DNA of 64,000 nucleotides from Steroidobacter denitrificans (GTDB lineage Bacteria > Pseudomonadota > Gammaproteobacteria > Steroidobacterales > Steroidobacteraceae). The notes beneath the pieces were generated by a model. It did not search any database, was not told the DNA's origin, and saw nothing but the letters and a program-made list of their open reading frames with translations. Both the position numbers and the translations under genes were made by a program. Positions 46,688 to 55,110 of the stretch are shown one piece after another. Where the stretch lies: positions 832,001-896,000 of the forward strand of contig NZ_CP011971.1 of the NCBI RefSeq assembly GCF_001579945.1, read 5' to 3'. Each line of letters opens with the position of its first letter. Within the stretch, counting starts at the first letter, position 1.

Positions 46688-47085
46688 AGTCGTCAAAGAA
46701 TGGCGCTTTGGACAAGGATCAGTCGAGCGAGATGGGCATAGAGTGATAAGAAAATTACAAGAAATAACCTGATCGCGTTACCGTTCAGGTCATTCTTGAA
46801 TCCTGATGTTCATTAGGATTATTGGCCACTGCGCGAAAAGTCTGAGAGAGCCCAGCTCCTGCTGTTCCAGTGGGAACTGGGTCTAGGTATCACCAGAAAC
46901 TCTATACAGAACTCTCTATCGAGTTTGTGATGTCGTTAGCTCGATATTACGACATCTATAATTAAGTAATCGGAATTGAGTCGTATTCATAGGTTGAGCT
47001 AACCTCATCCTCAAAGATGTCTTGATCGCTCAGAATGACCTTTATGATAGTGCGCTAGACTTACCTCGCTTTTTGGAGATTTGTC
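46688..47085. other. Intergenic promoter region
   Basis: About 400 bases before the duplicated-domain gene, without any supported gene. It contains the promoter/operator block at 46930-47005, so that gene and the two after it probably start here. Confidence 0.5.
46930..47005 (+). promoter_or_regulatory. Conserved operator plus promoter block (copy Q)
   Basis: ATGTCG-N7-GATATTACGAC at 46930-46953 repeats the element at 40493. Here it is also the core of an inverted repeat: GATGTCGT (46929-46936) and ACGACATC (46949-46956). The sigma-70-like boxes TTGAGT (46976-46981) and TAACCT (47000-47005) with an 18-base spacer follow at the same distances as in the other copy. The expected transcript would start near 47012, about 75 bases before the ATG at 47086. 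Confidence 0.55.
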
Positions 47086-48378
47086 ATGACCGTCCTCCAA
47101 GATTATTCCGGTCCCTTCAATCCCGACCTTACCCTGGATGATTTTTCGCGAAACTTCTTGTGTCATCTTGGACGCGAGTACATGTTGCTCGGTATCCTGG
47201 TGGGGCGTACTGCTCATCCACCAGGTGCGGTTAAGGACAGTTATGCTCGCCTTGGAATCGAATCCTATATGGCAGCAAGTCCTATCTATTCGAAGCGTAT
47301 GCAGCGATTAATGAATTTTGAAGGGGATGACGTCGGTACAGCTTTCAAGAATATGCAACTGGATATCGGCGCAGCACATCAATATATGGATTTCAATTTT
47401 CGTCTCGATTCACCCAACTATGGAGAATTCTGGGTGCATTGCGGATCGTTGTTGGAGGCTGAATTGGGCGGACCTCAGCGAGTCAAGACGATGTGCCATG
47501 ACATTGAGGATCCAACTTTCGATGCAACGGCCGCGGCAATTAATCCGAGCATGATGATGCGAGCGATTCATCGTCCACCACGCAATTCAGATGGCAATGG
47601 TGAAGGGCGCTATCCGCACTGCCGCTGGAAGGTATTGATTGCAGATGGTACTAATGCCTTCGAGCAACATCCTAATCTTGCGGTAGTGCAGAAGGCGAAA
47701 ATTGCATCGATTCCACTCGTCATGCCCAAGAAAGATCGGGAACCAGGTGGTTGGCAAGATTACTCCGGACCGTTCGAGCCACACGCCCAGCTGGAGGATT
47801 ATTCTCACAGTGCTCTGGTCAAACTGTGCCAAGAATTCGGTGCTCAGATTCAGCTATTGGTGCGTGGCTACCTTCTGAGCGAAATGAATCACAAGGGAGC
47901 TGAAAGCGCCGCCGCGATGAGTCGGAGCATGTGGATCGGCCACGCCTGTATGGGCGCGTATCGGTTGCATAACTTTCTTGGTATCGAAGGTGATGATATC
48001 CAAACGATTGCTAAGATCGTCCAGCTACACCCTGATTTTCAACCACGTACCTACCTGGATCTACGGGTAGAAGTGATCGGTGATCAGCGTGCCAGGATCT
48101 CGGTCAATGACTGTCCAGCTCTACAGGAGGGTGACTCACTCAACTGGTTTGCTCAGATGTCATACGAGCCACATCCGGCGCTGAATGCTCTGGTGCGTAT
48201 GATCAATCCGCGAGCGAGCTGCCGTGCGGTAGACGATCCTGGAGGCGCCCGTTACGCTTGGGACGTAATGATCGATCCAGCAGCTGAACCGCTTGCGCCA
48301 CCAGCGGAGTTCGAAGCCGTAAAGGCTGGACGTTCACTCGCTTTTCAGTTTGAGCAGAGACGGCTATTGCGAACTTGA
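47086..48378 (+). CDS. Unknown protein with two homologous halves
   Basis: 430 residues with no family that I recognise. It is an internal tandem duplication. QDYSGPF occurs at residues 5-11 and 224-230. FEGDD at 78-82 matches IEGDD at 300-304. A conserved cysteine (C119 in WVHCGSL, C343 in VNDCPAL) and INPSMMMRA/INPRASCRA follow in both halves at near-constant offset (about 219-224 residues). Each half is about 210 residues and ends in a WKVLI/WDVMI strand. No signal peptide or membrane segment. It leads a three-gene unit with a DapB-like dehydrogenase and an SDR (gaps of 28 and 3 bases), so an enzymatic or binding role in the same pathway is likely. Confidence 0.7.
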   Translation: MTVLQDYSGPFNPDLTLDDFSRNFLCHLGREYMLLGILVGRTAHPPGAVKDSYARLGIESYMAASPIYSKRMQRLMNFEGDDVGTAFKNMQLDIGAAHQYMDFNFRLDSPNYGEFWVHCGSLLEAELGGPQRVKTMCHDIEDPTFDATAAAINPSMMMRAIHRPPRNSDGNGEGRYPHCRWKVLIADGTNAFEQHPNLAVVQKAKIASIPLVMPKKDREPGGWQDYSGPFEPHAQLEDYSHSALVKLCQEFGAQIQLLVRGYLLSEMNHKGAESAAAMSRSMWIGHACMGAYRLHNFLGIEGDDIQTIAKIVQLHPDFQPRTYLDLRVEVIGDQRARISVNDCPALQEGDSLNWFAQMSYEPHPALNALVRMINPRASCRAVDDPGGARYAWDVMIDPAAEPLAPPAEFEAVKAGRSLAFQFEQRRLLRT

Positions 48379-48406
48379 CGCGATTACTAATGGAAGGATT
48401 CAGAAT

Positions 48407-49444
48407 ATGACTTACAAGGTGGTGCAATGGGCGACCGGTGGCGTCGGTATCGAGGCTCTGCGTGGAATCCTGCAGCATCCAGGACTGGAACTCGCCGGAC
48501 TGCTAGTCCATAGCGAGGCCAAGGATGGAAAAGATGCCGGAATGCTCTGCGATATGCCGCGGGTTGATGTGATCGCTACCCGAGATAAGGAAGCCATCTT
48601 TGCGTTGGAAGCGGACTGCGTATGCTACACGCCGCAGCAACCCAATCTAGATGATGTTTGCCGCTTACTAGAGTCTGGAAAGAATGTTGTTACGACTTCT
48701 TTTCTCTTTCATCCAGCGTCGATGGAGACCGATAGCCTGCAGCGGCTCGAAGCTGCCTGCCGGCAGGGTAATTCATCGGTGCATGGAACAGGTATCAATC
48801 CAGGCTTTATCGCAGATGAACTGGTACTGGCTATGAGCGGACTGTGTCGCCGTATCGATCGTGTGAAAGTCATCGAATACGCAGACTGGTCTCAATACGG
48901 GTTGTCAGCACCGGAAATTACCTTCGATCTGTGTCGTTTTGGTCATGCGCCACAAGATGCAAGGGATCATCCATACACCCGGTTCATGGGTGATCTATTC
49001 CTGCAGTCGGTTCGTATGGTAGCCGAAGGCATTGGTTTGCGCCTTGATGACACACTGACCTCGCTCGATTTTGAGCTAGCCGAGCGAGATTTCAAGGTTG
49101 GAGATAGGACGGTCGAGACCGGAACCGTAGCAGGCCAACGCTACCGCTGGCAAGGTGTGCATGACGATAAGCCAGTGGTGGAGATCGAGACTCTGTGGAC
49201 TATCGGACATATCAAACCGAAAGGCTGGCCGACGGCCCCCGAGGGCTGGAGCGTCATCATAGAGGGAGATCCTCCGATGCGCGTGACGTTCAATTTCGAT
49301 CGTTCAAATGCCCGGTGCTCGGTCATCGCTACCGCCATGCATGCAGTCAATTCGATCGTACCCTTATGCCAGGCTGAGCCAGGCATAAGAACTTTCCTCG
49401 ATCTACCCTTGATCCGCGGCGCCCACGTTGGAACTCAGATATAA
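48407..49444 (+). CDS. DapB-like NAD(P)-dependent dehydrogenase
   Basis: 345 residues from the ATG at 48407. The N-terminal Rossmann start reads MTYKVVQWATGGVGIEALRG, with the ...GGVG loop expected for NAD(P) binding, then HPGLELAGLLVHSEAKDGKDAG. These proteins are usually annotated as dihydrodipicolinate reductase-like or 2,4-diaminopentanoate dehydrogenase-like and are frequent in mycobacteria and sphingomonads, but they are not lysine-pathway enzymes in this context. The C-terminal domain is homologous to the protein encoded at 56875-57297. The gene is followed by the SDR gene after 3 bases. Its substrate is unknown. Confidence 0.78.
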   Translation: MTYKVVQWATGGVGIEALRGILQHPGLELAGLLVHSEAKDGKDAGMLCDMPRVDVIATRDKEAIFALEADCVCYTPQQPNLDDVCRLLESGKNVVTTSFLFHPASMETDSLQRLEAACRQGNSSVHGTGINPGFIADELVLAMSGLCRRIDRVKVIEYADWSQYGLSAPEITFDLCRFGHAPQDARDHPYTRFMGDLFLQSVRMVAEGIGLRLDDTLTSLDFELAERDFKVGDRTVETGTVAGQRYRWQGVHDDKPVVEIETLWTIGHIKPKGWPTAPEGWSVIIEGDPPMRVTFNFDRSNARCSVIATAMHAVNSIVPLCQAEPGIRTFLDLPLIRGAHVGTQI

Positions 49445-49447
49445 CCG

Positions 49448-50263
49448 ATGCCAGAGGTGAATGATTACCGTCTTCGGAAAGTTTTCGGTTTGGCGGGTAA
49501 GACTGCAGTCATCACCGGAGCCTCATCCGGCATCGGTACTGCAGTTGCAAGTCTTTTTTTAGCTGCTGGAGCACGGCTTGCGCTTACCGCCACTACCCCG
49601 AAGAAGTTGGAAGCAACGGTGGCTCGACTGCACACCGAAGGTAAACAAACCGAAGATGTCTTTGGAGTCCCAACCGACATCTCCCAGGAATCCCAGGTCA
49701 TAGCGTTTTTTGATCAGGTCGCTACACGCTATGGTCGAGTGGATATTCTTGTCAACTGCGCAGGCATCTTTCCTGTCGTGCCCTTCTTTCAGAGTAGCGT
49801 CGAATTGTGGGATCGAGTGCATGAGATTAATACGCGAGGTACCTATCTCTGTATCCGAGAGGCACTCAGAAAAATGCTGATTGATGACCAAGGCGGCGCC
49901 ATCGTTGCAGTTTCTTCTCTTGCCGCCAAGAGAAGCATGATCTTTGGGCACGCCCACTATGGCTCCAGCAAGGCGGGAGTTAATATGCTGGTCCGGACAG
50001 TGGCGTTAGAATATGCCGATAAAAATATTCGTGCCAATGCGGTGATGCCGGGTACGATAAGGACCGCAGGTCTGACTGCAGCGATCGAGGAACATAAGAT
50101 TTCTAGCAATATCGGACCAACAAAGGACTTGAGCCGTTTTCCGATGGGCCGTATCGGTCATGCAGATGAAGTCGCTTCGGCCTGTCTGTTTCTTGCCAGC
50201 CCTGCGGCGAGCTTCATTACTGGTGAGTGCCTGGTGGTTGATGGCGGACTTTCGTTAAGCTGA
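49448..50263 (+). CDS. Short-chain dehydrogenase/reductase (SDR)
   Basis: 271 residues, ATG at 49448, 3 bases after the preceding gene. Classical SDR features: TGASSGIG (cofactor loop, residues 24-31), VNCAGIF near 97-103, the catalytic serine in VAVSSLAAKRS and the catalytic YGSSK pair (Tyr-x-x-x-Lys) near 177-181, and the C-terminal GECLVVDGGLSLS. It should interconvert an alcohol and a ketone using NAD(P). Steroid, terpene and hydroxyacyl-CoA substrates are all compatible. It closes the unit begun at 47086 and the lower-GC block ends shortly after it. Confidence 0.92.
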   Translation: MPEVNDYRLRKVFGLAGKTAVITGASSGIGTAVASLFLAAGARLALTATTPKKLEATVARLHTEGKQTEDVFGVPTDISQESQVIAFFDQVATRYGRVDILVNCAGIFPVVPFFQSSVELWDRVHEINTRGTYLCIREALRKMLIDDQGGAIVAVSSLAAKRSMIFGHAHYGSSKAGVNMLVRTVALEYADKNIRANAVMPGTIRTAGLTAAIEEHKISSNIGPTKDLSRFPMGRIGHADEVASACLFLASPAASFITGECLVVDGGLSLS

Positions 50264-50298
50264 GAGTTTCTGCGTCGCAAGGGATGCACCACAATCTA

Positions 50299-50350
50299 GT
50301 GTATCGCTTGGATGAAATTGGAACCTCCGAGTGGACGAGCATCGATACAC
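50299..50350. promoter_or_regulatory. Spaced inverted repeat upstream of NTF2-like gene
   Basis: GTGTATCG at 50299-50306 and CGATACAC at 50343-50350 are perfect 8-bp inverted copies separated by 36 bases, about 140 bases before the start at 50491. This may be a pair of half-sites for a dimeric regulator or chance in a short AT-rich gap. Confidence 0.25.
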
Positions 50351-50490
50351 AGCACAGTCTATGATGGGAAGATGAGTGCCTTAGCCTCGTGCTGAAAGTT
50401 ATGACGGTTGGGGAGTAAACTCTGTACTGTCACGATCCAGAACCTTGAAGCTGCAGCTGCCATTACCTTGATTGATAACGAAGGAGAGTT

Positions 50491-50925
50491 ATGGATTTGC
50501 AGGCGCTCAGCGACAAGCTGGAGATCCAGGAGGCCCTGGCCCGTTACGCACGGGCGGTGGACGACAAAGATTGGGCGTTGTGGAAGACGGTCTTCACGCC
50601 CGATGCACATATCGATTACCGCAGTGCCGGAGGTTCGGTGGGCGGCCGTGACGAGATCGCCAATTGGCTGCGCGACTCGCTCGAACACTTCTCGATGACG
50701 CAGCACTACATCACCAATATCGAGATCGAGCTCGATGGCGATGAGGCTCGGGTCATCGCGCTCTTCTACAATCCGATGATCTATCCGGGAGCCACCGGAC
50801 TCAGCTATTGCGGCGGCCGCTACCACCATCGGTTCGTCCGTACCCCGGAAGGCTGGAAGAGCCGAAATCTTCGCGAAGAGAACCAGTGGTTCGTCAAAGC
50901 GCCGGGCGATGCGAAGGAGCAATGA
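50491..50925 (+). CDS. NTF2-like (SnoaL-type) protein
   Basis: 144 residues, ATG at 50491 with AAGGAGAG 6 bases upstream. The SnoaL_4-like core reads LSDKLEIQEALARYARAVDDKDWALWKTVFTPDAHIDY, with the conserved early Asp and Asp/His region, followed by GGRDEIANWLRDSL and a C-terminal GGRYHHRFVRTPEGWKSRNLREENQW. This is the arrangement of ring-modifying or scaffold NTF2 proteins near steroid/aromatic catabolic genes. It is the first GC-rich gene after the low-GC block and is 47 bases before the OYE-type reductase gene, so the two may act on the same compound. The active-site residues are not certain. Confidence 0.82.
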   Translation: MDLQALSDKLEIQEALARYARAVDDKDWALWKTVFTPDAHIDYRSAGGSVGGRDEIANWLRDSLEHFSMTQHYITNIEIELDGDEARVIALFYNPMIYPGATGLSYCGGRYHHRFVRTPEGWKSRNLREENQWFVKAPGDAKEQ

Positions 50926-50972
50926 TCGCAGCGGACGCAGGCCACCGCTGTGAAAGTAGGAGGGGCAGGGCC

Positions 50973-53120
50973 ATGAGTGCATCCGTATCGAGTCATCTAC
51001 TCGCTCCGGGAACGATCGGGCGCCTGTCGTTGCGCAATCGCATCGTCGTCACCGCCATGGGGGTCAATCTCGCGGAACAAGACGGTAGCTGCGGCGAGCG
51101 AATGATCGCCTACCACGCGCAGCAGGCGCGTGGCGGCGCAGCGCTGATCATCACCGGCGCCACCGGTGTCGCGTTGCCGACCGGAACCTGCCTGCCCAGG
51201 CAAACGTCGATTTCCGATGATAGCTGCCTGGCCGGTCTGTCCGCCCTGGTGCAAGCCGTACATGCCCATGGCGCCAGGCTTGCGCTGCAATTGCAGCATG
51301 CCGGTTTGAATTCGGTGGTGGATATGGCCGAGGGGCGGCCTCTTTGGACACCGTCGCTGCCGGCCGCGAGCGCCTCGGATGCACAGAGCATGTTTTTGCC
51401 GCAAGAACTGGCCGAGCTGGCGCCAGCGACGGGCAAGATGCCTGCAGTCACTTTCAAGATTCCGACGATCGACGATATCCGTCAGGTCGTCGCTCTCTTT
51501 GCGGCTGCGGCGGTGCGGGCCCGGAAAGCCGGTGCCGACGCCGTTGAAATTCACGGCGCGCACGGCTACCTGCTGGGCTCTTTTTTATCGGCCTACAGAA
51601 ATAAGCGAACCGACGAATACGGCGGTTCACTGGAAAATCGGGCGCGCTTCCTGCTTGAAACGATTCGGGCCGTCAAGGCGGCCGTGGGTGACGATCTGGC
51701 CATCCTGTGCAAGCTGGATTCGCGCGAGGTGGGATCGCCGGGAGGCATTACCCTGGAGGACGCGCTTGTCACCGCCCGCATGGCGCAGGAGGCGGGTGCC
51801 GATGCCATCACCGTGACCGCCTATCACAATACCGACCGTGGCATTCTTCATTCGGCTTCACATACCCCCCACGAGCTGGCGGTGAACCTGCCGTTCGCGG
51901 CCGCCATCAAGGCGGCAGTGCGCATACCCGTCATTGCCTCCGGCCGTGTCGAGCCTGAAGTCGGCGACGCGGCGATCGCCGCCGGCAAGCTGGATTTTTT
52001 GGCCATGGGGCGCAAGCTGCTGGCCGATCCCGAGTTGCCGAACAAGCTGGCGGCGGGACGCGCCGAGGACATCCGGCCCTGTATCTATTGTTACACCTGC
52101 ATCTCGGCCATCTATCTTCGTCAGTCGGTGCGCTGTGCCGTCAATCCACGCACCGGACTGGAGTATCGTGATCCCGATCCCTCGATTTCGGAACCTAATA
52201 CCGGTCCCAGGCACATGGTCGTAATCGGAGGGGGACCCGGCGGCATGGAGGCGGCTCGGCGCCTGGATCTGGCCGGACATCGCGTCACGTTGCTGGAGCA
52301 GGGCAATCGACTGGGTGGAACGCTGTTTCTTGCCTCGCTGGCCTATGCAGCCAATGAGCGGCTGCTGAATTGGCTGACCCGTCAGCTGGCGGCTTCGCGG
52401 GTGCAGATCCGTCTCGATACTCCAGCCACACCTGACTTGATTGCCCGCTTGCGGCCGGACGCCGTCATCGTCGCCACCGGCGCGGTGCGTTCGATGCCCC
52501 CGATCCCGGGAAGCGATCTGCCGCATGTATTCAGCGGTGATGACATGCGCAGGTTGCTGCTGGGATCGGCTGGAGCGATGACGAAGCGGCGGTTGGGTGC
52601 CGGCAAGGCAGCCGCCGTCAGACTTGCAGCGGCGCTGGGGCTGACAAGCAATCTCGGGTTGATCCGTCGTACCACCCGTACCTGGATGCCTTTCGGTAAA
52701 AATATTGTGATCATCGGCGGCGAGTTGGTGGGGCTGGAACTGGCGGAGTTTCTCGGCGAGCGCAAGCGCCGGGTATCGATCGTGGACGAACCGCCGGTCA
52801 TGGGAGCGGGGCTCGCGTATGTCAGGCGGATACGTCTGTTGACGGAGCTGCGCGAGCATGGTGTACAGATGTTCCCGGCGGCTGCCAATCTCCGCATCGA
52901 CCGGCATGCCGTTCTTTTCACCGATAGTGACGGCGGAGCGCGGGAAATTTCCGCGGATCAGGTCATCGTCGCCAAAGGCGCCACTGGCGATACACAACTC
53001 GCCGACACCCTGCGCCGTGCCGGTTTCAACGTCAGGGCGATCGGCGATTGCACGGGCGTAGGCTATATCGAGGGTGCCATGCGCACTGCGGCAGAGGCGG
53101 TCAGGGAGCTTCTGGCTTAA
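50973..53120 (+). CDS. OYE-type NADH:flavin oxidoreductase (FMN, Fe-S, FAD)
   Basis: 715 residues from the ATG at 50973, chosen for AGGAGGGG upstream; a start at 50922 overlaps the previous stop (ATGA) and is an alternative. N-terminal TIM barrel of the old yellow enzyme type: VEIHGAHGYLLGSFLSAYRNKR with TDEYGGSLENRARFLLE. A cysteine cluster CIYCYTC...RCAVNP near 369-393 should bind a 4Fe-4S centre. Then come two nucleotide-binding motifs, VVIGGGPGGMEAA and IVIIGGELVGLEL. This is the FadH/2-enoate-reductase architecture and also that of BaiH-like bile-acid enzymes. It probably reduces an activated double bond, for example an enone. It converges on and overlaps the flavoprotein gene by 4 bases. 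Confidence 0.88.
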   Translation: MSASVSSHLLAPGTIGRLSLRNRIVVTAMGVNLAEQDGSCGERMIAYHAQQARGGAALIITGATGVALPTGTCLPRQTSISDDSCLAGLSALVQAVHAHGARLALQLQHAGLNSVVDMAEGRPLWTPSLPAASASDAQSMFLPQELAELAPATGKMPAVTFKIPTIDDIRQVVALFAAAAVRARKAGADAVEIHGAHGYLLGSFLSAYRNKRTDEYGGSLENRARFLLETIRAVKAAVGDDLAILCKLDSREVGSPGGITLEDALVTARMAQEAGADAITVTAYHNTDRGILHSASHTPHELAVNLPFAAAIKAAVRIPVIASGRVEPEVGDAAIAAGKLDFLAMGRKLLADPELPNKLAAGRAEDIRPCIYCYTCISAIYLRQSVRCAVNPRTGLEYRDPDPSISEPNTGPRHMVVIGGGPGGMEAARRLDLAGHRVTLLEQGNRLGGTLFLASLAYAANERLLNWLTRQLAASRVQIRLDTPATPDLIARLRPDAVIVATGAVRSMPPIPGSDLPHVFSGDDMRRLLLGSAGAMTKRRLGAGKAAAVRLAAALGLTSNLGLIRRTTRTWMPFGKNIVIIGGELVGLELAEFLGERKRRVSIVDEPPVMGAGLAYVRRIRLLTELREHGVQMFPAAANLRIDRHAVLFTDSDGGAREISADQVIVAKGATGDTQLADTLRRAGFNVRAIGDCTGVGYIEGAMRTAAEAVRELLA

Positions 53121-54673
53121 ACGATCCTACAACCCTTCGAAGCTTCCGTAGGTATCCGGCCCGCCGCCGCCATCCCCGCCATCCGACCTGAAAAGGTGGC
53201 ATCGCCGACCGAAAGTCCGCTGGCGTAATGCTCGGTCGAACAGGGAACGCCACTCGCTGTGCGCCCCGCTGTATAGAGCCCTGGAATCACCTCACCCCGA
53301 ACGTTGAGAACTTCCCCGGACGGTGCGGTTTCAAGACCGCCAAGCGTGAAGTAGGTGACGTACCCGCCGCCGCTGGGGCTGCAATCCAGCGCAACGTAGG
53401 GCGGTTCGATCGGCTCGAGCCATTCGGATGCCTTATGAAAGAAAGGATCTTCACCTTTGGCGGCGTGCCGGTTGTAATACTCCATCGTCTGCGCAAGCGC
53501 TCCGGCAGGTATTTTTAACTCTGCCTCCAATTCTTCGAGGGTGAAACCCGTTCCTGCAATGGGCGGATTGAAGAATTTAGGTGGCTTGAAATCGTCGCTT
53601 GCATGCAGGATCAGGTAGCAGCGGCTGTCCGGTTGTAGCATGGAATAATAGGCAACCCGGGTATGGTAGCTGTCTTCGTTCACGTAGCGTTGGCCGTTGG
53701 CGTTGACGAAGATGCCCGAACTGTTCCTGCCCGGAGGGTAGAATGCCATCGATATGAAGCCTTCCGTCATGTTGATGACCGAGGCGCCGAGCGCCATCCC
53801 CATACGGATGCCGCTACCGTTGTCGTTGGGGTTACCCAGCGGTGCATTGCCCTTGGCCAGCGTCGGCGCAAATTTCTTCAGCATTTTCTGGTTCATGGCG
53901 AAGCCGCCGGTGCAAAGCACCACGCCGCGCGTGGCTCTGACGTTGTATTCCTTCATGTCGTGCCTGATCGCGACTCCGGACACTTCATTGTGTTCGTCGG
54001 CAATCAACGCCAGGACGCGCGAATCGTATTGAACCTTGATCCCGCGCTGCTCGACGGCACCCGAGAGTGCCTGCCACAACAGCGGGCCCCCGTTATCCCC
54101 CTCGATCCGGCCTTTGTGCCCGCGCGGGCAGGGAAGCGCCTTGTCCCGATAAGGCCAGGCTTTTTCGTTGCCGGAGTAAATCAGGCAATCATCGGTCAAT
54201 TGGATGATTTCCCGTGTGGCTACAAAAGACGGCTTGTAGCGTAGACCCTTGTCGACGATCCAATGATAATGATCGAGGCTGCCGTCTACGTACGCCCTGA
54301 TCTTTCGTTCATCGGCATTGGGCCCACCCGACGCCATCAGGTAGTTGTACATATTCTCCGAGGAGTCCTCGAAGCCAGTGGCCTTTTGGATGGGCGTTCC
54401 GCCATTGCCGCCGTAGTAGATTTCGCCGCAGGACAGTGCAGTGGAACCGCCACCGCCGCTGGCGGTCTCGAAGATGATGACTTCGGCGCCGGCATCCTTC
54501 GCTTCGATGGCGGCGCAGGCTCCCGCGCCGCCATAACCGACGATGGCCACGTCGGTGACGATATCCCAATGCGTGATTTCCGATAAGCGGCGCGGCAGGA
54601 TCGAAGTATCGCTCCGTCCAGTCTCCTCTGCCTGCTTGTCACCTAATCCGCGAGGCTCGCTCATATGCGTCAC
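53117..54673 (-). CDS. FAD-dependent oxidoreductase (KstD/FrdA-like)
   Basis: 518 residues. The GTG start overlaps the stop of the preceding gene (GTGA); the ATG three codons later (54664) is an alternative. FAD-binding motif VAIVGYGGAGACAAIEAKDAG near residues 43-63, then TASGGGGSTALSCGEIYYGGNGG, GVVLCTGGFAMNQ and the C-terminal GLYTAGRTASGVPCSTEHYASGLSVGDATFSGRMAG. This is the FAD_binding_2 family that contains fumarate reductase flavoproteins and 3-ketosteroid delta-1 and delta-4 dehydrogenases. A ketosteroid-like or cyclic-ketone dehydrogenase is the best reading, but the catalytic tyrosines of KstD were not placed. It is the last gene of an eight-gene minus-strand operon and overlaps the convergent OYE-type gene by 4 bases. 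Confidence 0.85.
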   Translation of the reverse strand: MTHMSEPRGLGDKQAEETGRSDTSILPRRLSEITHWDIVTDVAIVGYGGAGACAAIEAKDAGAEVIIFETASGGGGSTALSCGEIYYGGNGGTPIQKATGFEDSSENMYNYLMASGGPNADERKIRAYVDGSLDHYHWIVDKGLRYKPSFVATREIIQLTDDCLIYSGNEKAWPYRDKALPCPRGHKGRIEGDNGGPLLWQALSGAVEQRGIKVQYDSRVLALIADEHNEVSGVAIRHDMKEYNVRATRGVVLCTGGFAMNQKMLKKFAPTLAKGNAPLGNPNDNGSGIRMGMALGASVINMTEGFISMAFYPPGRNSSGIFVNANGQRYVNEDSYHTRVAYYSMLQPDSRCYLILHASDDFKPPKFFNPPIAGTGFTLEELEAELKIPAGALAQTMEYYNRHAAKGEDPFFHKASEWLEPIEPPYVALDCSPSGGGYVTYFTLGGLETAPSGEVLNVRGEVIPGLYTAGRTASGVPCSTEHYASGLSVGDATFSGRMAGMAAAGRIPTEASKGCRIV

Positions 54674-55089
54674 GCTGCGCCTGCCTGGGCGAGTTGCCGC
54701 CTCAGGGCATTAATATCCCAGTAGACCTTCAGGCTGATGATCTTGCCGCTCGCATTCACTTCATAGATGCCCACCATGTCGATGTAGGTCTTCAATTCAT
54801 CGAGGATATTGGTCGCCGTCATGGCGACTGCAGCGATATTCTCTCCGCAAGGGAGGCGCTTGACGGGAGCGATGACGAGGTTGCCCTTACCGATCATCAG
54901 ATCCCAGAATCTGGCGATTTCCTCTTTGCCGCGGAAGCCTACCCCGTTGGGGTCATGCGGTGAGGTGCCTACGGGGTCGTGCACGACGGCGTTTTCATCG
55001 AACAGTTCCAGCCACTGTGCTTTTTTTCCCGCCATGGCATTGGCGATGGAGTTCTTGTGGGCCGTGATGGCCAAGGTATCGGTGCTCAC
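54670..55089 (-). CDS. NTF2-like (SnoaL-type) protein
   Basis: 139 residues from a GTG at 55089, chosen because GGAGAG lies 7 bases upstream; an ATG at 55107 has no ribosome site. SnoaL-like core: IANAMAGKKAQWLELFDENAVVHDPVG near the start, GKEEIARFWDLMI helix, and closing strands ISLKVYWDIN. Same fold class as the proteins encoded at 27623 and 50491, but low in sequence likeness to them. Position between an LLM oxidoreductase and a KstD-like flavoprotein in one operon fits a role in ring chemistry (isomerisation or dehydration), though binding or scaffolding is possible. Confidence 0.8.
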   Translation of the reverse strand: MSTDTLAITAHKNSIANAMAGKKAQWLELFDENAVVHDPVGTSPHDPNGVGFRGKEEIARFWDLMIGKGNLVIAPVKRLPCGENIAAVAMTATNILDELKTYIDMVGIYEVNASGKIISLKVYWDINALRRQLAQAGAA

Positions 55090-55110
55090 CTGTCGTCTCT
55101 CCTGCATAGA

